The notes under the pieces: model-generated | What the model saw: the letters and a program-made list of their open reading frames with translations, nothing else | Database searches by the model: none | What the model was told of the DNA's origin: nothing | DNA from: Prevotellaceae bacterium UBA3849 | Lineage (GTDB): Bacteria; Bacteroidota; Bacteroidia; Bacteroidales; Bacteroidaceae | Direction: 5' to 3' | Assembly: GCA_002392645.1 (NCBI GenBank) | Contig: DGHL01000054.1 | Location: 1 to 11,221, forward strand | DNA length: 11,221 nt | Shown: in pieces, positions 1 through 7,564 of the stretch | Layout of the letters: every line of letters begins with the position of its first letter | How positions within the stretch are numbered: position 1 is the stretch's first letter | Made by a program: the position numbers and the translations under genes

Positions 1-35
1 AAATCTGACAGTGGAAATTATTAGATCCCACCTTT
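1..35 (+). repeat. Border repeat, copy 1
   Basis: This 35-base stretch matches the stretch at 11117-11151 at 33 of 35 positions in the same orientation. It contains a quasi-palindromic core (GTGG at 11-14, CCCAC at 27-31) flanked by AAATCTGACA on the left and CTTT on the right. It lies upstream of the promoter of the first gene. The window begins exactly at its first base, so the repeat may extend further left. Confidence 0.75.
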
Positions 36-135
36 CCTTATTTAAATAATTAGTGCAAAATTACGAAAAAATAATGACATACGGCACAAAAAGACAGATA
101 ATAATCTAAAAAAGTGTCAAAAAACAACATAATTA

Positions 136-166
136 TTTGTTCGTTGAAAAAAAATGACTACCTTTG
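136..166 (+). promoter_or_regulatory. Bacteroidetes sigma-ABfr type promoter
   Basis: TTTG at 136-139 is followed by exactly 19 bases and then TACCTTTG at 159-166. This is a full match to the Bacteroidetes housekeeping consensus, with a -33 TTTG and a -7 TAnnTTTG. Transcription should begin near 172-175, leaving an AT-rich leader of roughly 55-58 bases before the ATG at 230. The region upstream (36-135) is very AT-rich and shows nothing else recognisable. Confidence 0.8.
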
Positions 167-229
167 AACAACAAAACGGATAATAATAATCCGAAACATA
201 ATCATACCATCCCTAATAATTACGAAACT

Positions 230-505
230 ATGGCAAACAAAAGAAATCTGAAACGTGGAATAAACTATATCTGCAGCGAACTTTTTGCAGAGTGTATAGC
301 GACGTCTATATATAGCAACAATTCAGACCGTGCAAACGTTGACACATTACTGAAGGCTATCATGCGCATGCACTCCGATTACATAATGCGAGTATCGCAT
401 CCTGAACCTGGGATGACTCCGAAACAATATTTCGGGAAACTGATTGAGGGTTTCAACAACGACGTAAACGACGTTGTTGACCAAATAGGCAACTTGCACA
501 ACTAA
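230..505 (+). CDS. Small conserved-looking protein of unknown function, 91 aa
   Basis: I do not recognise a named family. The protein begins MANKRNLKRG and reads as a soluble, mostly helical cytoplasmic protein with no signal peptide or membrane segment. Its middle carries the phrase RVSHPEPGMTPKQYF, which looks like a conserved core. I recall similar short hypothetical proteins in Bacteroidales but could not check this. The frame stays open upstream to a TTG at 164, but that codon lies inside the -7 promoter element and would not be transcribed, so the ATG at 230 is the likely start. It is the first gene of its transcript, 33 bases ahead of the acyltransferase and probably co-transcribed with it. 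Its role is unknown; a housekeeping partner of the envelope gene is possible but only inferred. Confidence 0.75.
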   Translation: MANKRNLKRGINYICSELFAECIATSIYSNNSDRANVDTLLKAIMRMHSDYIMRVSHPEPGMTPKQYFGKLIEGFNNDVNDVVDQIGNLHN

Positions 506-538
506 ACCAAAGTAGTACGTCTGCCACAAGAAAAGACA

Positions 539-1084
539 ATGCTTAAGAACTTTTGCAACTGGTTGCTGTATCGTAAGCTTGGCTGGACCAAGGACATTAC
601 GGTGGAGCACCCTGAGAAATTCATTATATGCCTTGCACCGCACACCAGTAACTGGGACTTCGTGCTGGGGCAACTGTATTCACATGCTGAAGGTATCAAG
701 ATAAACTACCTTATGAAGAAGGAATGGTTCTTCTGGCCCTTAGGGTATTTCTTCAGGAGAACCGGAGGAATACCTGTGTACCGACAGAAGAAGACCAGCA
801 TGACGGATGCACTTGCCGAGACCGCACGCAACAATGACACTTTCAGACTGTGCATCACGCCGGAAGGTACTCGAAGCCTCAATCCGGAATGGAAGAAAGG
901 ATTCTACTTCGTTGCGCTGAAGGCTGGCATTCCCATACTGCTATACGGCGTTGATTACGAGAGGAAACTCATAAAATGCACGAAGAGTTTCACACCGACG
1001 GGTAACCTGGAGCAGGACATGGCGGAGATAAAACAATATTTTGCGGACTTCAAGGGCAAGCATCCTGAGAAGTTCGCTATATGA
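539..1084 (+). CDS. PlsC-type lysophospholipid acyltransferase family protein, 181 aa
   Basis: This protein probably transfers an acyl group to a glycerolipid or similar acceptor at the inner face of the cytoplasmic membrane. It shows the family blocks in order: HTSNWD (the HX4D motif, H35 and D40), GGIPVYR at 76-82 (acceptor-binding block), EGTRS at 109-113, and an AGIPI proline block near 129-133. With 181 residues it is shorter than classical PlsC (about 240) and lacks a clear N-terminal membrane helix, which is usual for the compact Bacteroidetes acyltransferases of this group. The true acceptor cannot be read from sequence: lysophosphatidate, ornithine-lipid or glycine-lipid precursors are all possible. 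The start codon has no clear Shine-Dalgarno site. The stop region is a tandem duplication of GCTATATGA, which repeats the final Ala-Ile-stop. Confidence 0.88.
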   Translation: MLKNFCNWLLYRKLGWTKDITVEHPEKFIICLAPHTSNWDFVLGQLYSHAEGIKINYLMKKEWFFWPLGYFFRRTGGIPVYRQKKTSMTDALAETARNNDTFRLCITPEGTRSLNPEWKKGFYFVALKAGIPILLYGVDYERKLIKCTKSFTPTGNLEQDMAEIKQYFADFKGKHPEKFAI

Positions 1085-1255
1085 GCTATATGAGTAAGAG
1101 AATATAAGAGGACGCGAGAGTAAGCAGGAGGAAGAAAGAGGGGCGCAAGACGAAGGCCAAGGAATATTGGACACATCACAAACAAACTATATATCCTTAT
1201 GGCTACATAGAAAGCGAGCCTTGCGGGAAGTTGAATATTTAGGTTATACATTACC

Positions 1256-1279
1256 GTGGCGCATATTTAAACACGCCAC
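1256..1279. promoter_or_regulatory. Inverted repeat ahead of the amidase-like gene
   Basis: GTGGCG at 1256-1261 and CGCCAC at 1274-1279 form a perfect 6-base inverted repeat around a 12-base AT-rich centre, ending 20 bases before the GTG start. It could be an operator or a leader hairpin. No clear TAnnTTTG promoter was found in the 215-base gap 1085-1299; its left half is a purine-rich stretch without coding signs. Confidence 0.3.
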
Positions 1280-1299
1280 ATACAATCAGACAGATAATC

Positions 1300-4203
1300 G
1301 TGATCGATAAAAGAACAACACCAAACCTATTTGTGGCAGTAAAGAAAGCGTCATTATCATTATTGCTTGTAGCAGGCATGCTGTGCTGCCACTGCATGAC
1401 GACATTGGCGGCTCCCAACTATGAGGACCAGCTGAAAGAAATGCTCGTGGATGACGAAAAAGGCGTAATAACCCTGGTGATGGATGATGAATTCGGCAAG
1501 CAGGAGTTTACCGAGAAATCCGTACGTAAGATTTACAAGAAAATCACGAAAGACGTTCATAAGGCTCTACCTTGGCAGTGCCGCTACTACGACGTGCGCA
1601 TATACTCCATGGGGAAACCCATCGAGAGCCTTATTGCCAACGGCATGCCTGTGGAAACAGAACCCAAGCATACGCCGAAACGCCAACACGGTGGTTGGTG
1701 GGGCGACGTGGCGTATGACGGCAATCCATGGGTGCGCAACATATCAAAGCCACACCAGTTGAGCGGTGCTCTTAACGGCAAGCACATATCATTGTGGGCA
1801 AGCCATGGCAGATACTACAAGAATGCACGTAATGCCTGGGAATGGCAGCGACCTAACCTGTTCTGTACGTCGGAAGACTTGTTCACACAGACTATCGTCG
1901 TGCCATTCCTCATGCCTATGCTCGAGAATGCTGGTGCGAACGTGTTCACGCCACGTGAGCGCGACTGGCAGATACAAGAGGTTATCGTTGACAATGACGA
2001 CAGTTCGTCAGGATATTCAGAGAACAGCGAAGGCGGAAAGTGGTCTTATTCCTCTGTCCTTGGTTTCGCTAACCCGCACGGCCTGATACCAGACGGCTAC
2101 AATCCTTTCGAGAAAGGCTCGGTACGACAGATAAAGACATCCAAGAATACAGAATGCAGCAAGGCAATCTATCAACCAGTGTTCGCAAAGGCTGGCAGAT
2201 ATGCTGTGTACGTATCGTATGCTACGCTTGAAAAGAGCATAGACGACGTACGCTATACGGTATGGCATCAGGGTATGCGTACCGACTTTTCCGTAAACCA
2301 ACGTATGGGCGGAGGCACATGGGTGTACCTCGGCACGTTTGAGTTTGACAAAGGATATTCCGCAGAAAACCGTGTGGAGGTTTCATCATTCTCGCATACC
2401 AAGGGCATAGTGACAACCGATGCCGTACGTTTCGGAGGCGGCATGGGCAACATAACACGTGGTGACCAGCACAGCGGTATGCCACGATGCCTTGAGGGAG
2501 CACGCTACTATGCACAGTGGGCAGGACTGCCATACGACCTTTTGTCACTTTACAAAGGTGAGGATGACTACAAGGATGATATAAACGTGCGCTCACTCAT
2601 GACAAACTGGATAGCCGGCGGCTCGCCATACGTTCCGTCCAAGGAGGGCAAGCACGTTCCTATCGACTTGTCCCTGGCGGTGCATTCTGACGCAGGCTTC
2701 CACAAGGACTTCAAGTCCATCTTCGGTTCGCTTGCCGTATGCACCACCGACTTTAACGACGGCAACCTCGATGCCGGCGTATCACGCAGCCATTCAAAGG
2801 ACTTTGCACAGATGCTGCTCGACCAATCGAAGAAGGACCTTACTGCTCGCTACGGAGAATGGACATGGCGCAGCCTGTATGACCAGAACTATTCAGAAAC
2901 ACGCCTGCCTGCAATGCCATCTGCCATCTTTGAGACTCTGTCGCACCAGAGTTTCCCTGACATGAGACTGGCACACGACCCTGACTTCAAGTTTACAATG
3001 GCTCGCTCCATATACAAGACAATAGTGAACTTCGAGGCACAGGCACATGGCGAGGAAGCCATCATATCGCCACTTGCGCCACAGGATTTCAAGATAACAT
3101 ACGATGCACAAGGCAAAGCAACACTGACCTGGGTTCCGCAGTTTGACAACGAAGAGTCATCGGCCTTCCCTACATCATATAATGTATATATGGCAATCGG
3201 TGGCCTGGGATTCGACAACGGCACCAACTTGACACAATGCTCACACAGCATACAACTGACTCCGGACCTACTGTACCGCTTCCGCGTAACGGCTGTGAAC
3301 GGCGGTGGTGAGAGTTTCCCTTCTGAGGAACTTGCCGTGGTATGGCATGGTCCACTGGCTAAGAACGTACTCGTCATAAACGGCTTCCAGCGTCTTGCCG
3401 GTCCTCAGGTGGTACAGGAAGACTCTACAAAGGGCTTCGACATGGACAGCGACCCAGGCGTGTCATACGGTCTGACTGCCGGATGGTGTGGCAATCAAAC
3501 CGACTTCGACGTCAACTCTCCTACCTTCGGCAATTCAGGAAGCGAGATGGAGGGATGCATCATGGCAGGCAATACCTTCAACTACACTACAGAGCATGTC
3601 ACTGCCATATCATCAGCATACCTGTACAACGTAACCAGCGTTACGAGGTCTGTTGTGGAACAAGGCAGCATTGACCTTGCAAGCTATGATGCCATAGACC
3701 TCATACTCGGCAATGAACGCAGCGACCTATACAGTCTGAAGCAATACAAGACTTTCACTCCTTCACTGCGAATGCAACTGAAGAACTACTTGGGACAGCC
3801 ATACGGCAGCATCAGCGGCAGACACTCACTGCTCGTCAGCGGATCGTATGTAGCATCAGACATGCTGGAGGACGACGAGCGTGCCTTTATATCCGACTAC
3901 CTGCACATATCACTGCTTGGCGCCGTGGCAGGCAGTAACTCCGTAGTACACGGACTGCAGCAGGACGTTACCGTAACGAACACACTTAACCCTGACCACT
4001 ACGCCACGACACGCAGCGACGTGCTGAACCCGCAAGGCAACGGATTCGTAGCCATGCAGTACAGTTGCGGCAGAACTGCTGCCGTTGCATGCAGGGGTAA
4101 CGTGCCTACATTCGTAATGGGATTCCCATTTGAGTGTATCACTAATTCGGCACAGCGTGCCTACACCATGCGTGGCATAATGTCATTCCTCATAGGAGAA
4201 TAA
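1300..4203 (+). CDS. Secreted amidase_3-like protein with inserted golvesin-like domain, Fn3 and C-terminal domain, 967 aa
   Basis: Probably an exported zinc amidase acting on peptidoglycan or another envelope polymer; relatives are often labelled xanthan lyase or golvesin-domain protein. Residues 1-38 form a signal peptide ending in TLAA. The amidase fold comes in two pieces. The first (about 160-222) holds SLWASHG with H169, then E192, and FTPRERD, which matches the family's G-V-TR-D ending. The second (about 455-580) holds AVHSDAG with H462, and E545. Between them, about 236-381, lies a golvesin-like beta domain ending GTWVYLGTFEF and TTDAVRFGGG. An Fn3 domain spans about 590-684. The remainder (687-967) is a Rossmann-like region starting NVLVINGF and ending in a FPFECI...MRGIMSFLIG pattern. 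The GTG start at 1300 gives a complete signal peptide; GTG at 1333 is an alternative. The next gene starts 36 bases downstream. Substrate is unproven. Confidence 0.8.
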   Translation: MIDKRTTPNLFVAVKKASLSLLLVAGMLCCHCMTTLAAPNYEDQLKEMLVDDEKGVITLVMDDEFGKQEFTEKSVRKIYKKITKDVHKALPWQCRYYDVRIYSMGKPIESLIANGMPVETEPKHTPKRQHGGWWGDVAYDGNPWVRNISKPHQLSGALNGKHISLWASHGRYYKNARNAWEWQRPNLFCTSEDLFTQTIVVPFLMPMLENAGANVFTPRERDWQIQEVIVDNDDSSSGYSENSEGGKWSYSSVLGFANPHGLIPDGYNPFEKGSVRQIKTSKNTECSKAIYQPVFAKAGRYAVYVSYATLEKSIDDVRYTVWHQGMRTDFSVNQRMGGGTWVYLGTFEFDKGYSAENRVEVSSFSHTKGIVTTDAVRFGGGMGNITRGDQHSGMPRCLEGARYYAQWAGLPYDLLSLYKGEDDYKDDINVRSLMTNWIAGGSPYVPSKEGKHVPIDLSLAVHSDAGFHKDFKSIFGSLAVCTTDFNDGNLDAGVSRSHSKDFAQMLLDQSKKDLTARYGEWTWRSLYDQNYSETRLPAMPSAIFETLSHQSFPDMRLAHDPDFKFTMARSIYKTIVNFEAQAHGEEAIISPLAPQDFKITYDAQGKATLTWVPQFDNEESSAFPTSYNVYMAIGGLGFDNGTNLTQCSHSIQLTPDLLYRFRVTAVNGGGESFPSEELAVVWHGPLAKNVLVINGFQRLAGPQVVQEDSTKGFDMDSDPGVSYGLTAGWCGNQTDFDVNSPTFGNSGSEMEGCIMAGNTFNYTTEHVTAISSAYLYNVTSVTRSVVEQGSIDLASYDAIDLILGNERSDLYSLKQYKTFTPSLRMQLKNYLGQPYGSISGRHSLLVSGSYVASDMLEDDERAFISDYLHISLLGAVAGSNSVVHGLQQDVTVTNTLNPDHYATTRSDVLNPQGNGFVAMQYSCGRTAAVACRGNVPTFVMGFPFECITNSAQRAYTMRGIMSFLIGE

Positions 4204-4239
4204 ACAACAAACGGTAATCAATAAACAGCAAAAACAATT

Positions 4240-4533
4240 ATGTATAACATCATATCAAATGCGTCCGGCACAAGGACTATTGACATATCTGACGAGAACC
4301 TTGACGTGATAGAGCGCTATTCACTGTTCAAGAATCTAGTTGACAGCAACGGTATAGTTGACGACAGCGTGTTGGAAAAACTGCGCCTCAACGTACGCGC
4401 ACTTGTAGAATCAACCAACGCACAAGACAAGTCGCTCCTGGATTTCTGCTTCGACGTATTGTATCACCCAAACATGAAGGCCACAGCGCTTCACTACCTA
4501 CTGGCTCTCTACACCCACAGGGTAAACCCTTAA
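4240..4533 (+). CDS. Small protein of unknown function, 97 aa
   Basis: I do not recognise this protein. It is a soluble, acidic-leaning, probably helical protein (SDENLDVIERYSLFKNLVD near the N-terminus, a KSLLDFCFDVLYH stretch near residue 70) with no signal peptide, membrane segment or metal-binding cluster. Codon use resembles its neighbours, and the gene fits tightly: 36 bases after the amidase-like gene and 31 before ygiQ, same strand. That spacing supports a real co-transcribed gene. A start at the only sensible ATG (4240) is preceded by an A-rich leader typical of Bacteroidetes. Its function cannot be inferred from the neighbours. Confidence 0.7.
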   Translation: MYNIISNASGTRTIDISDENLDVIERYSLFKNLVDSNGIVDDSVLEKLRLNVRALVESTNAQDKSLLDFCFDVLYHPNMKATALHYLLALYTHRVNP

Positions 4534-4564
4534 ATACCTGTTTTACGGACGAAGGTGTAAGGAT

Positions 4565-6487
4565 ATGCTAACAGACTTTTTACCAACTACCAAGAAGGAG
4601 TGCGAACTACGCGGCTGGACAGAGCTCGACGTAATACTTTTCTCTGGCGACGCCTATGTTGACCATCCGTCATTCGGTGCCGCAGTGATAGGTCGTACCC
4701 TCGAGGCTGCAGGCTACCGCGTGGCTATTGTGCCACAACCAGACTGGCACGGCGACTACCGAGACTTCAAAAAGTTGGGACGACCACGCCTATTCTTCGG
4801 CATATCACCTGGAGCCATGGACTCCATGGTGAACAAATACACCGCCAACAAGCGTCTGCGCTCAGAAGATGCATATTCACCTGACGGCAGACACGACTGC
4901 AGACCAGAGTTTCCTTCTATCGTCTATACCAAGATTCTGAAGGAGATATTCCCTGATGTACCCGTCATACTGGGAGGCATTGAGGCATCATTGCGCCGCC
5001 TTACCCACTACGACTACTGGAGCGACTCACTGAAGAAGTGCATACTGTGTGACTCCGGTGCCGACATGATAACTTACGGCATGGGTGAGAAAGTGACACT
5101 CGCCATTGCCAAAGGACTTGCCGAGGGAAAATCGCTGAAAGAGCTGCGCGACATACCACAAATTGTATTCCTTGCCGACAAGGAGGATATACCTGGCGGT
5201 ATCAAGAGCGATGACATCATACTGCACTCACATGAGGAGTGTCTGCGTAACAAACGTGCTGAGGCAGAGAACTTCCGCCACATAGAGGAGGAATCCAACA
5301 AGATGCACGCACAACGACTGATACAAGGCGTTGACGGTATATATGCCGTAGTGAATCCTCCCTATCCTCCTATGACGACAGAGGAAATCGACGCTTCTTT
5401 TGACCTTCCTTATCAGCGTGTGCCGCATCCTAAATACAAAGGTAAACGCATTCCTGCCTACGACATGATCAAATTCTCGGTCAATCTGCACCGCGGCTGC
5501 TTCGGCGGTTGTGCCTTCTGTACCATTTCAGCACATCAAGGCAAGTTCATTGCGTGCCGCTCAAAGGAAAGCATATTGCGCGAGGTACGCGAAGTGGTGA
5601 AGCTGCCCGATTTCAAAGGATATCTCTCTGACCTCGGCGGACCTTCCGCCAACATGTATGGCATGCACGGTCGCAATCCGAAAGCCTGCGAAGTATGCAA
5701 GAAACCGTCATGCCTGCACCCACAGGTGTGTCCGAATCTCGTGAACGACCATTCCGCCTTGCTCGAGATATACCATGCCGTAGATGCGATGCCGGAGGTA
5801 AAGAAGAGTTTCATAGGCAGCGGAGTGCGCTATGACCTGCTACTACACCACAGTAAAGACGAAAAGTGCAACGAGGCTGCACGTCAATATACCCGTGAAC
5901 TCATAACCCGCCACGTAAGCGGTAGGTTAAAGGTGGCACCAGAGCACACCTCTGACAGTGTGCTGTACCTTATGAGGAAACCATCCTTCAAACTGTTCTA
6001 TGACTTCAAGCGCATCTTCGACCAGATAAACGAGGAAGAGGGACTGCGCCAACAGCTCATACCTTATTTTATATCCTCACATCCAGGATGTAAGGAAAAG
6101 GACATGGCACAGCTTGCCGACCTTACCAAGCGCATGGGCTATAAGCTTGAACAGGTACAGGACTTCACCCCTACCCCCATGACAGTGGCTACAGAAACAT
6201 GGTACACTGGCTATGATCCTTACACCCTCGAGCCCGTATTCTCTGCAAAGACACAGAAGGAAAAGCTTGCACAACGACAATACTTCTTCTGGTACAAGGA
6301 TGAGGAACAGCAACAGCCTCATCATGGCAGACAGCATCAATCTGCTCCGCACCACGACAGAAGAAACGGCGGTACATACAATGCCAGGGATTCTCGCAGG
6401 CCATATGAGCCACAAGGCAAGAGGGATAGCAACAGGAAACGCGACACAAAGACTAACTACTATCATACAAAAAAACAAAAAAGATAA
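4565..6487 (+). CDS. ygiQ: YgiQ family radical SAM protein, 640 aa
   Basis: This is a radical S-adenosylmethionine enzyme of the UPF0313/YgiQ family, whose reaction is not established. The N-terminal part (about 1-290) has a B12-binding-like layout with LILGGIEAS-type residues (VILGGIEASLRR near 134-145). The iron-sulfur ligands are C312, C316 and C319 in GCFGGCAFCT. A second family-specific cysteine group follows at C375, C378, C383 and C389 (CEVCKKPSCLHPQVC). The KVAPEHTSD block near 456-464 and YFISSHPGCK near 501-510 are also typical, as is the DFTPTPMTVAT segment. From about residue 582 the chain becomes a low-complexity basic tail rich in His, Arg, Gln and Lys. AAGGA lies just before the ATG, unusually close. 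The stop codon overlaps the next gene's start (TAATG), suggesting translational coupling. Confidence 0.95.
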   Translation: MLTDFLPTTKKECELRGWTELDVILFSGDAYVDHPSFGAAVIGRTLEAAGYRVAIVPQPDWHGDYRDFKKLGRPRLFFGISPGAMDSMVNKYTANKRLRSEDAYSPDGRHDCRPEFPSIVYTKILKEIFPDVPVILGGIEASLRRLTHYDYWSDSLKKCILCDSGADMITYGMGEKVTLAIAKGLAEGKSLKELRDIPQIVFLADKEDIPGGIKSDDIILHSHEECLRNKRAEAENFRHIEEESNKMHAQRLIQGVDGIYAVVNPPYPPMTTEEIDASFDLPYQRVPHPKYKGKRIPAYDMIKFSVNLHRGCFGGCAFCTISAHQGKFIACRSKESILREVREVVKLPDFKGYLSDLGGPSANMYGMHGRNPKACEVCKKPSCLHPQVCPNLVNDHSALLEIYHAVDAMPEVKKSFIGSGVRYDLLLHHSKDEKCNEAARQYTRELITRHVSGRLKVAPEHTSDSVLYLMRKPSFKLFYDFKRIFDQINEEEGLRQQLIPYFISSHPGCKEKDMAQLADLTKRMGYKLEQVQDFTPTPMTVATETWYTGYDPYTLEPVFSAKTQKEKLAQRQYFFWYKDEEQQQPHHGRQHQSAPHHDRRNGGTYNARDSRRPYEPQGKRDSNRKRDTKTNYYHTKKQKR

Positions 6488-7551
6488 TGAAAAGACTTTT
6501 TTACATCTTATCAATCATTGCCATCACCCTTTCACCATGCACTGCCATTAAAAGCAATGCAGTAAACCCACAAAAGGGTAATTATTTCCTATACTGCCAC
6601 ATGAGCGACAAAGGACAATGGACCGCCTTTGCCGTCAGCAAGGATGCAGAACACTGGCAGGATATCAAAGGCGGCGACTCAATATTCTCAAGCTATGAGC
6701 TTGCACGCATCGAGGGTGGAACACGTGATGCATACATATGTCGCAGCCACGACTGCAAGCGCTACCTCATGGTGACTACCGATATGAACAACAGCATGAC
6801 ACGTGCTTTGGGCAAGAAATCAGCATGGGACAACTACGGCATTGACCTGCTGACGTCTGACGACCTCATTAACTGGAAGTCCGTAACCTTTGACTATCGT
6901 AAGGGCACATCAATATTCTGCGACCCAGAAAGCGAAAGCGTATATAAGGATTGGTCAACCATCAACCGAGTATGGGCACCACAGATATTCTGGGACGATA
7001 CATACGTATGGCCTGACGGCAAGCGCGGAGGTTACTTCATATACTATTCAATGTGGAACCGTGGCGAGGAGGCTTACGACAGAATGTACTACAGCTATGC
7101 CGACGAAACATTCACGAAACTTACGCAGCCTAAACCTCTCTTCGATTGGGGCTATGCCACTATCGATGCCGACATCAACTACGTAGAGGCCGACGGCATG
7201 TTCCACATGATGATTAAGAAGGAAGGTGGACAGCCAGGACTCTTCACCGCCACTTCAAAGAGCCTCACTGGTCCATGGAGCGAACCTGTAGAGGATGACT
7301 ACGTAAACTTTGAGGGTAAAAAGAAATGTGAAGGAGTTTCTGCATTCCAGGTGCCTGGCGAGGATGGATGGCGCATTGCATACATAGAGTATTCATCACG
7401 CCCAAAAAACTATCGCATTTGCCGTGCCGACAAATTCATGCGAAACTTCAACTCACCCGAGAACATAAAGGGAGTGACAGGTCCGCAGCATGGCTCTTTC
7501 ATGCGCATAACAAATAAGGAATACAAGAGATTGCTGAAACTCAACAAATAA
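6487..7551 (+). CDS. Secreted GH43-like five-bladed beta-propeller glycosidase, 354 aa
   Basis: Probably an exported alpha-L-arabinofuranosidase-like or related glycoside hydrolase. A signal peptide of about 20-25 residues (MKRLFYILSIIAITLSPCTA) leads the chain; the LSPC string is a poor lipobox because proline precedes Cys, so a soluble periplasmic protein is more likely. Propeller landmarks follow in order: GGTRDAYI (D81, candidate general base region), VWAPQIFWD at 162-170, TIDADI at 225-230 (D229, candidate pKa modulator), and CEGVSAF with E282 (candidate acid). These correspond to the RDP, WAPE, DaDI and EGP signatures of GH43 proteins, with Gln replacing the usual Glu of WAPE. The ATG overlaps the ygiQ stop by one base. 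A sodium:solute symporter starts 13 bases after its stop, which suggests a shared sugar substrate. Exact specificity cannot be read. Confidence 0.82.
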   Translation: MKRLFYILSIIAITLSPCTAIKSNAVNPQKGNYFLYCHMSDKGQWTAFAVSKDAEHWQDIKGGDSIFSSYELARIEGGTRDAYICRSHDCKRYLMVTTDMNNSMTRALGKKSAWDNYGIDLLTSDDLINWKSVTFDYRKGTSIFCDPESESVYKDWSTINRVWAPQIFWDDTYVWPDGKRGGYFIYYSMWNRGEEAYDRMYYSYADETFTKLTQPKPLFDWGYATIDADINYVEADGMFHMMIKKEGGQPGLFTATSKSLTGPWSEPVEDDYVNFEGKKKCEGVSAFQVPGEDGWRIAYIEYSSRPKNYRICRADKFMRNFNSPENIKGVTGPQHGSFMRITNKEYKRLLKLNK

Positions 7552-7564
7552 TATAGTGGTTAGA

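Noticed and set aside
164..229. TTG start giving a 22-residue N-terminal extension on the first protein
   Set aside because: The TTG is part of the -7 promoter element TACCTTTG, and the extra residues are Asn-rich low-complexity sequence read from an AT-rich leader.
1085..1299. Small gene in the gap before the amidase-like gene
   Set aside because: No frame with a sensible start and coding composition exists; the left half is a purine-rich stretch and the right half is AT-rich leader.
2222..3377. Leftward open frames of up to 162 residues inside the amidase-like gene
   Set aside because: They are Cys/His/Arg-rich antisense readings with no domain signals, opposite a strongly supported gene.
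6536..6552. Lipobox (LSPC) making the GH43-like protein a lipoprotein
   Set aside because: Proline directly before Cys does not fit the lipobox, and no acidic export signal follows; an ordinary signal peptide fits better.
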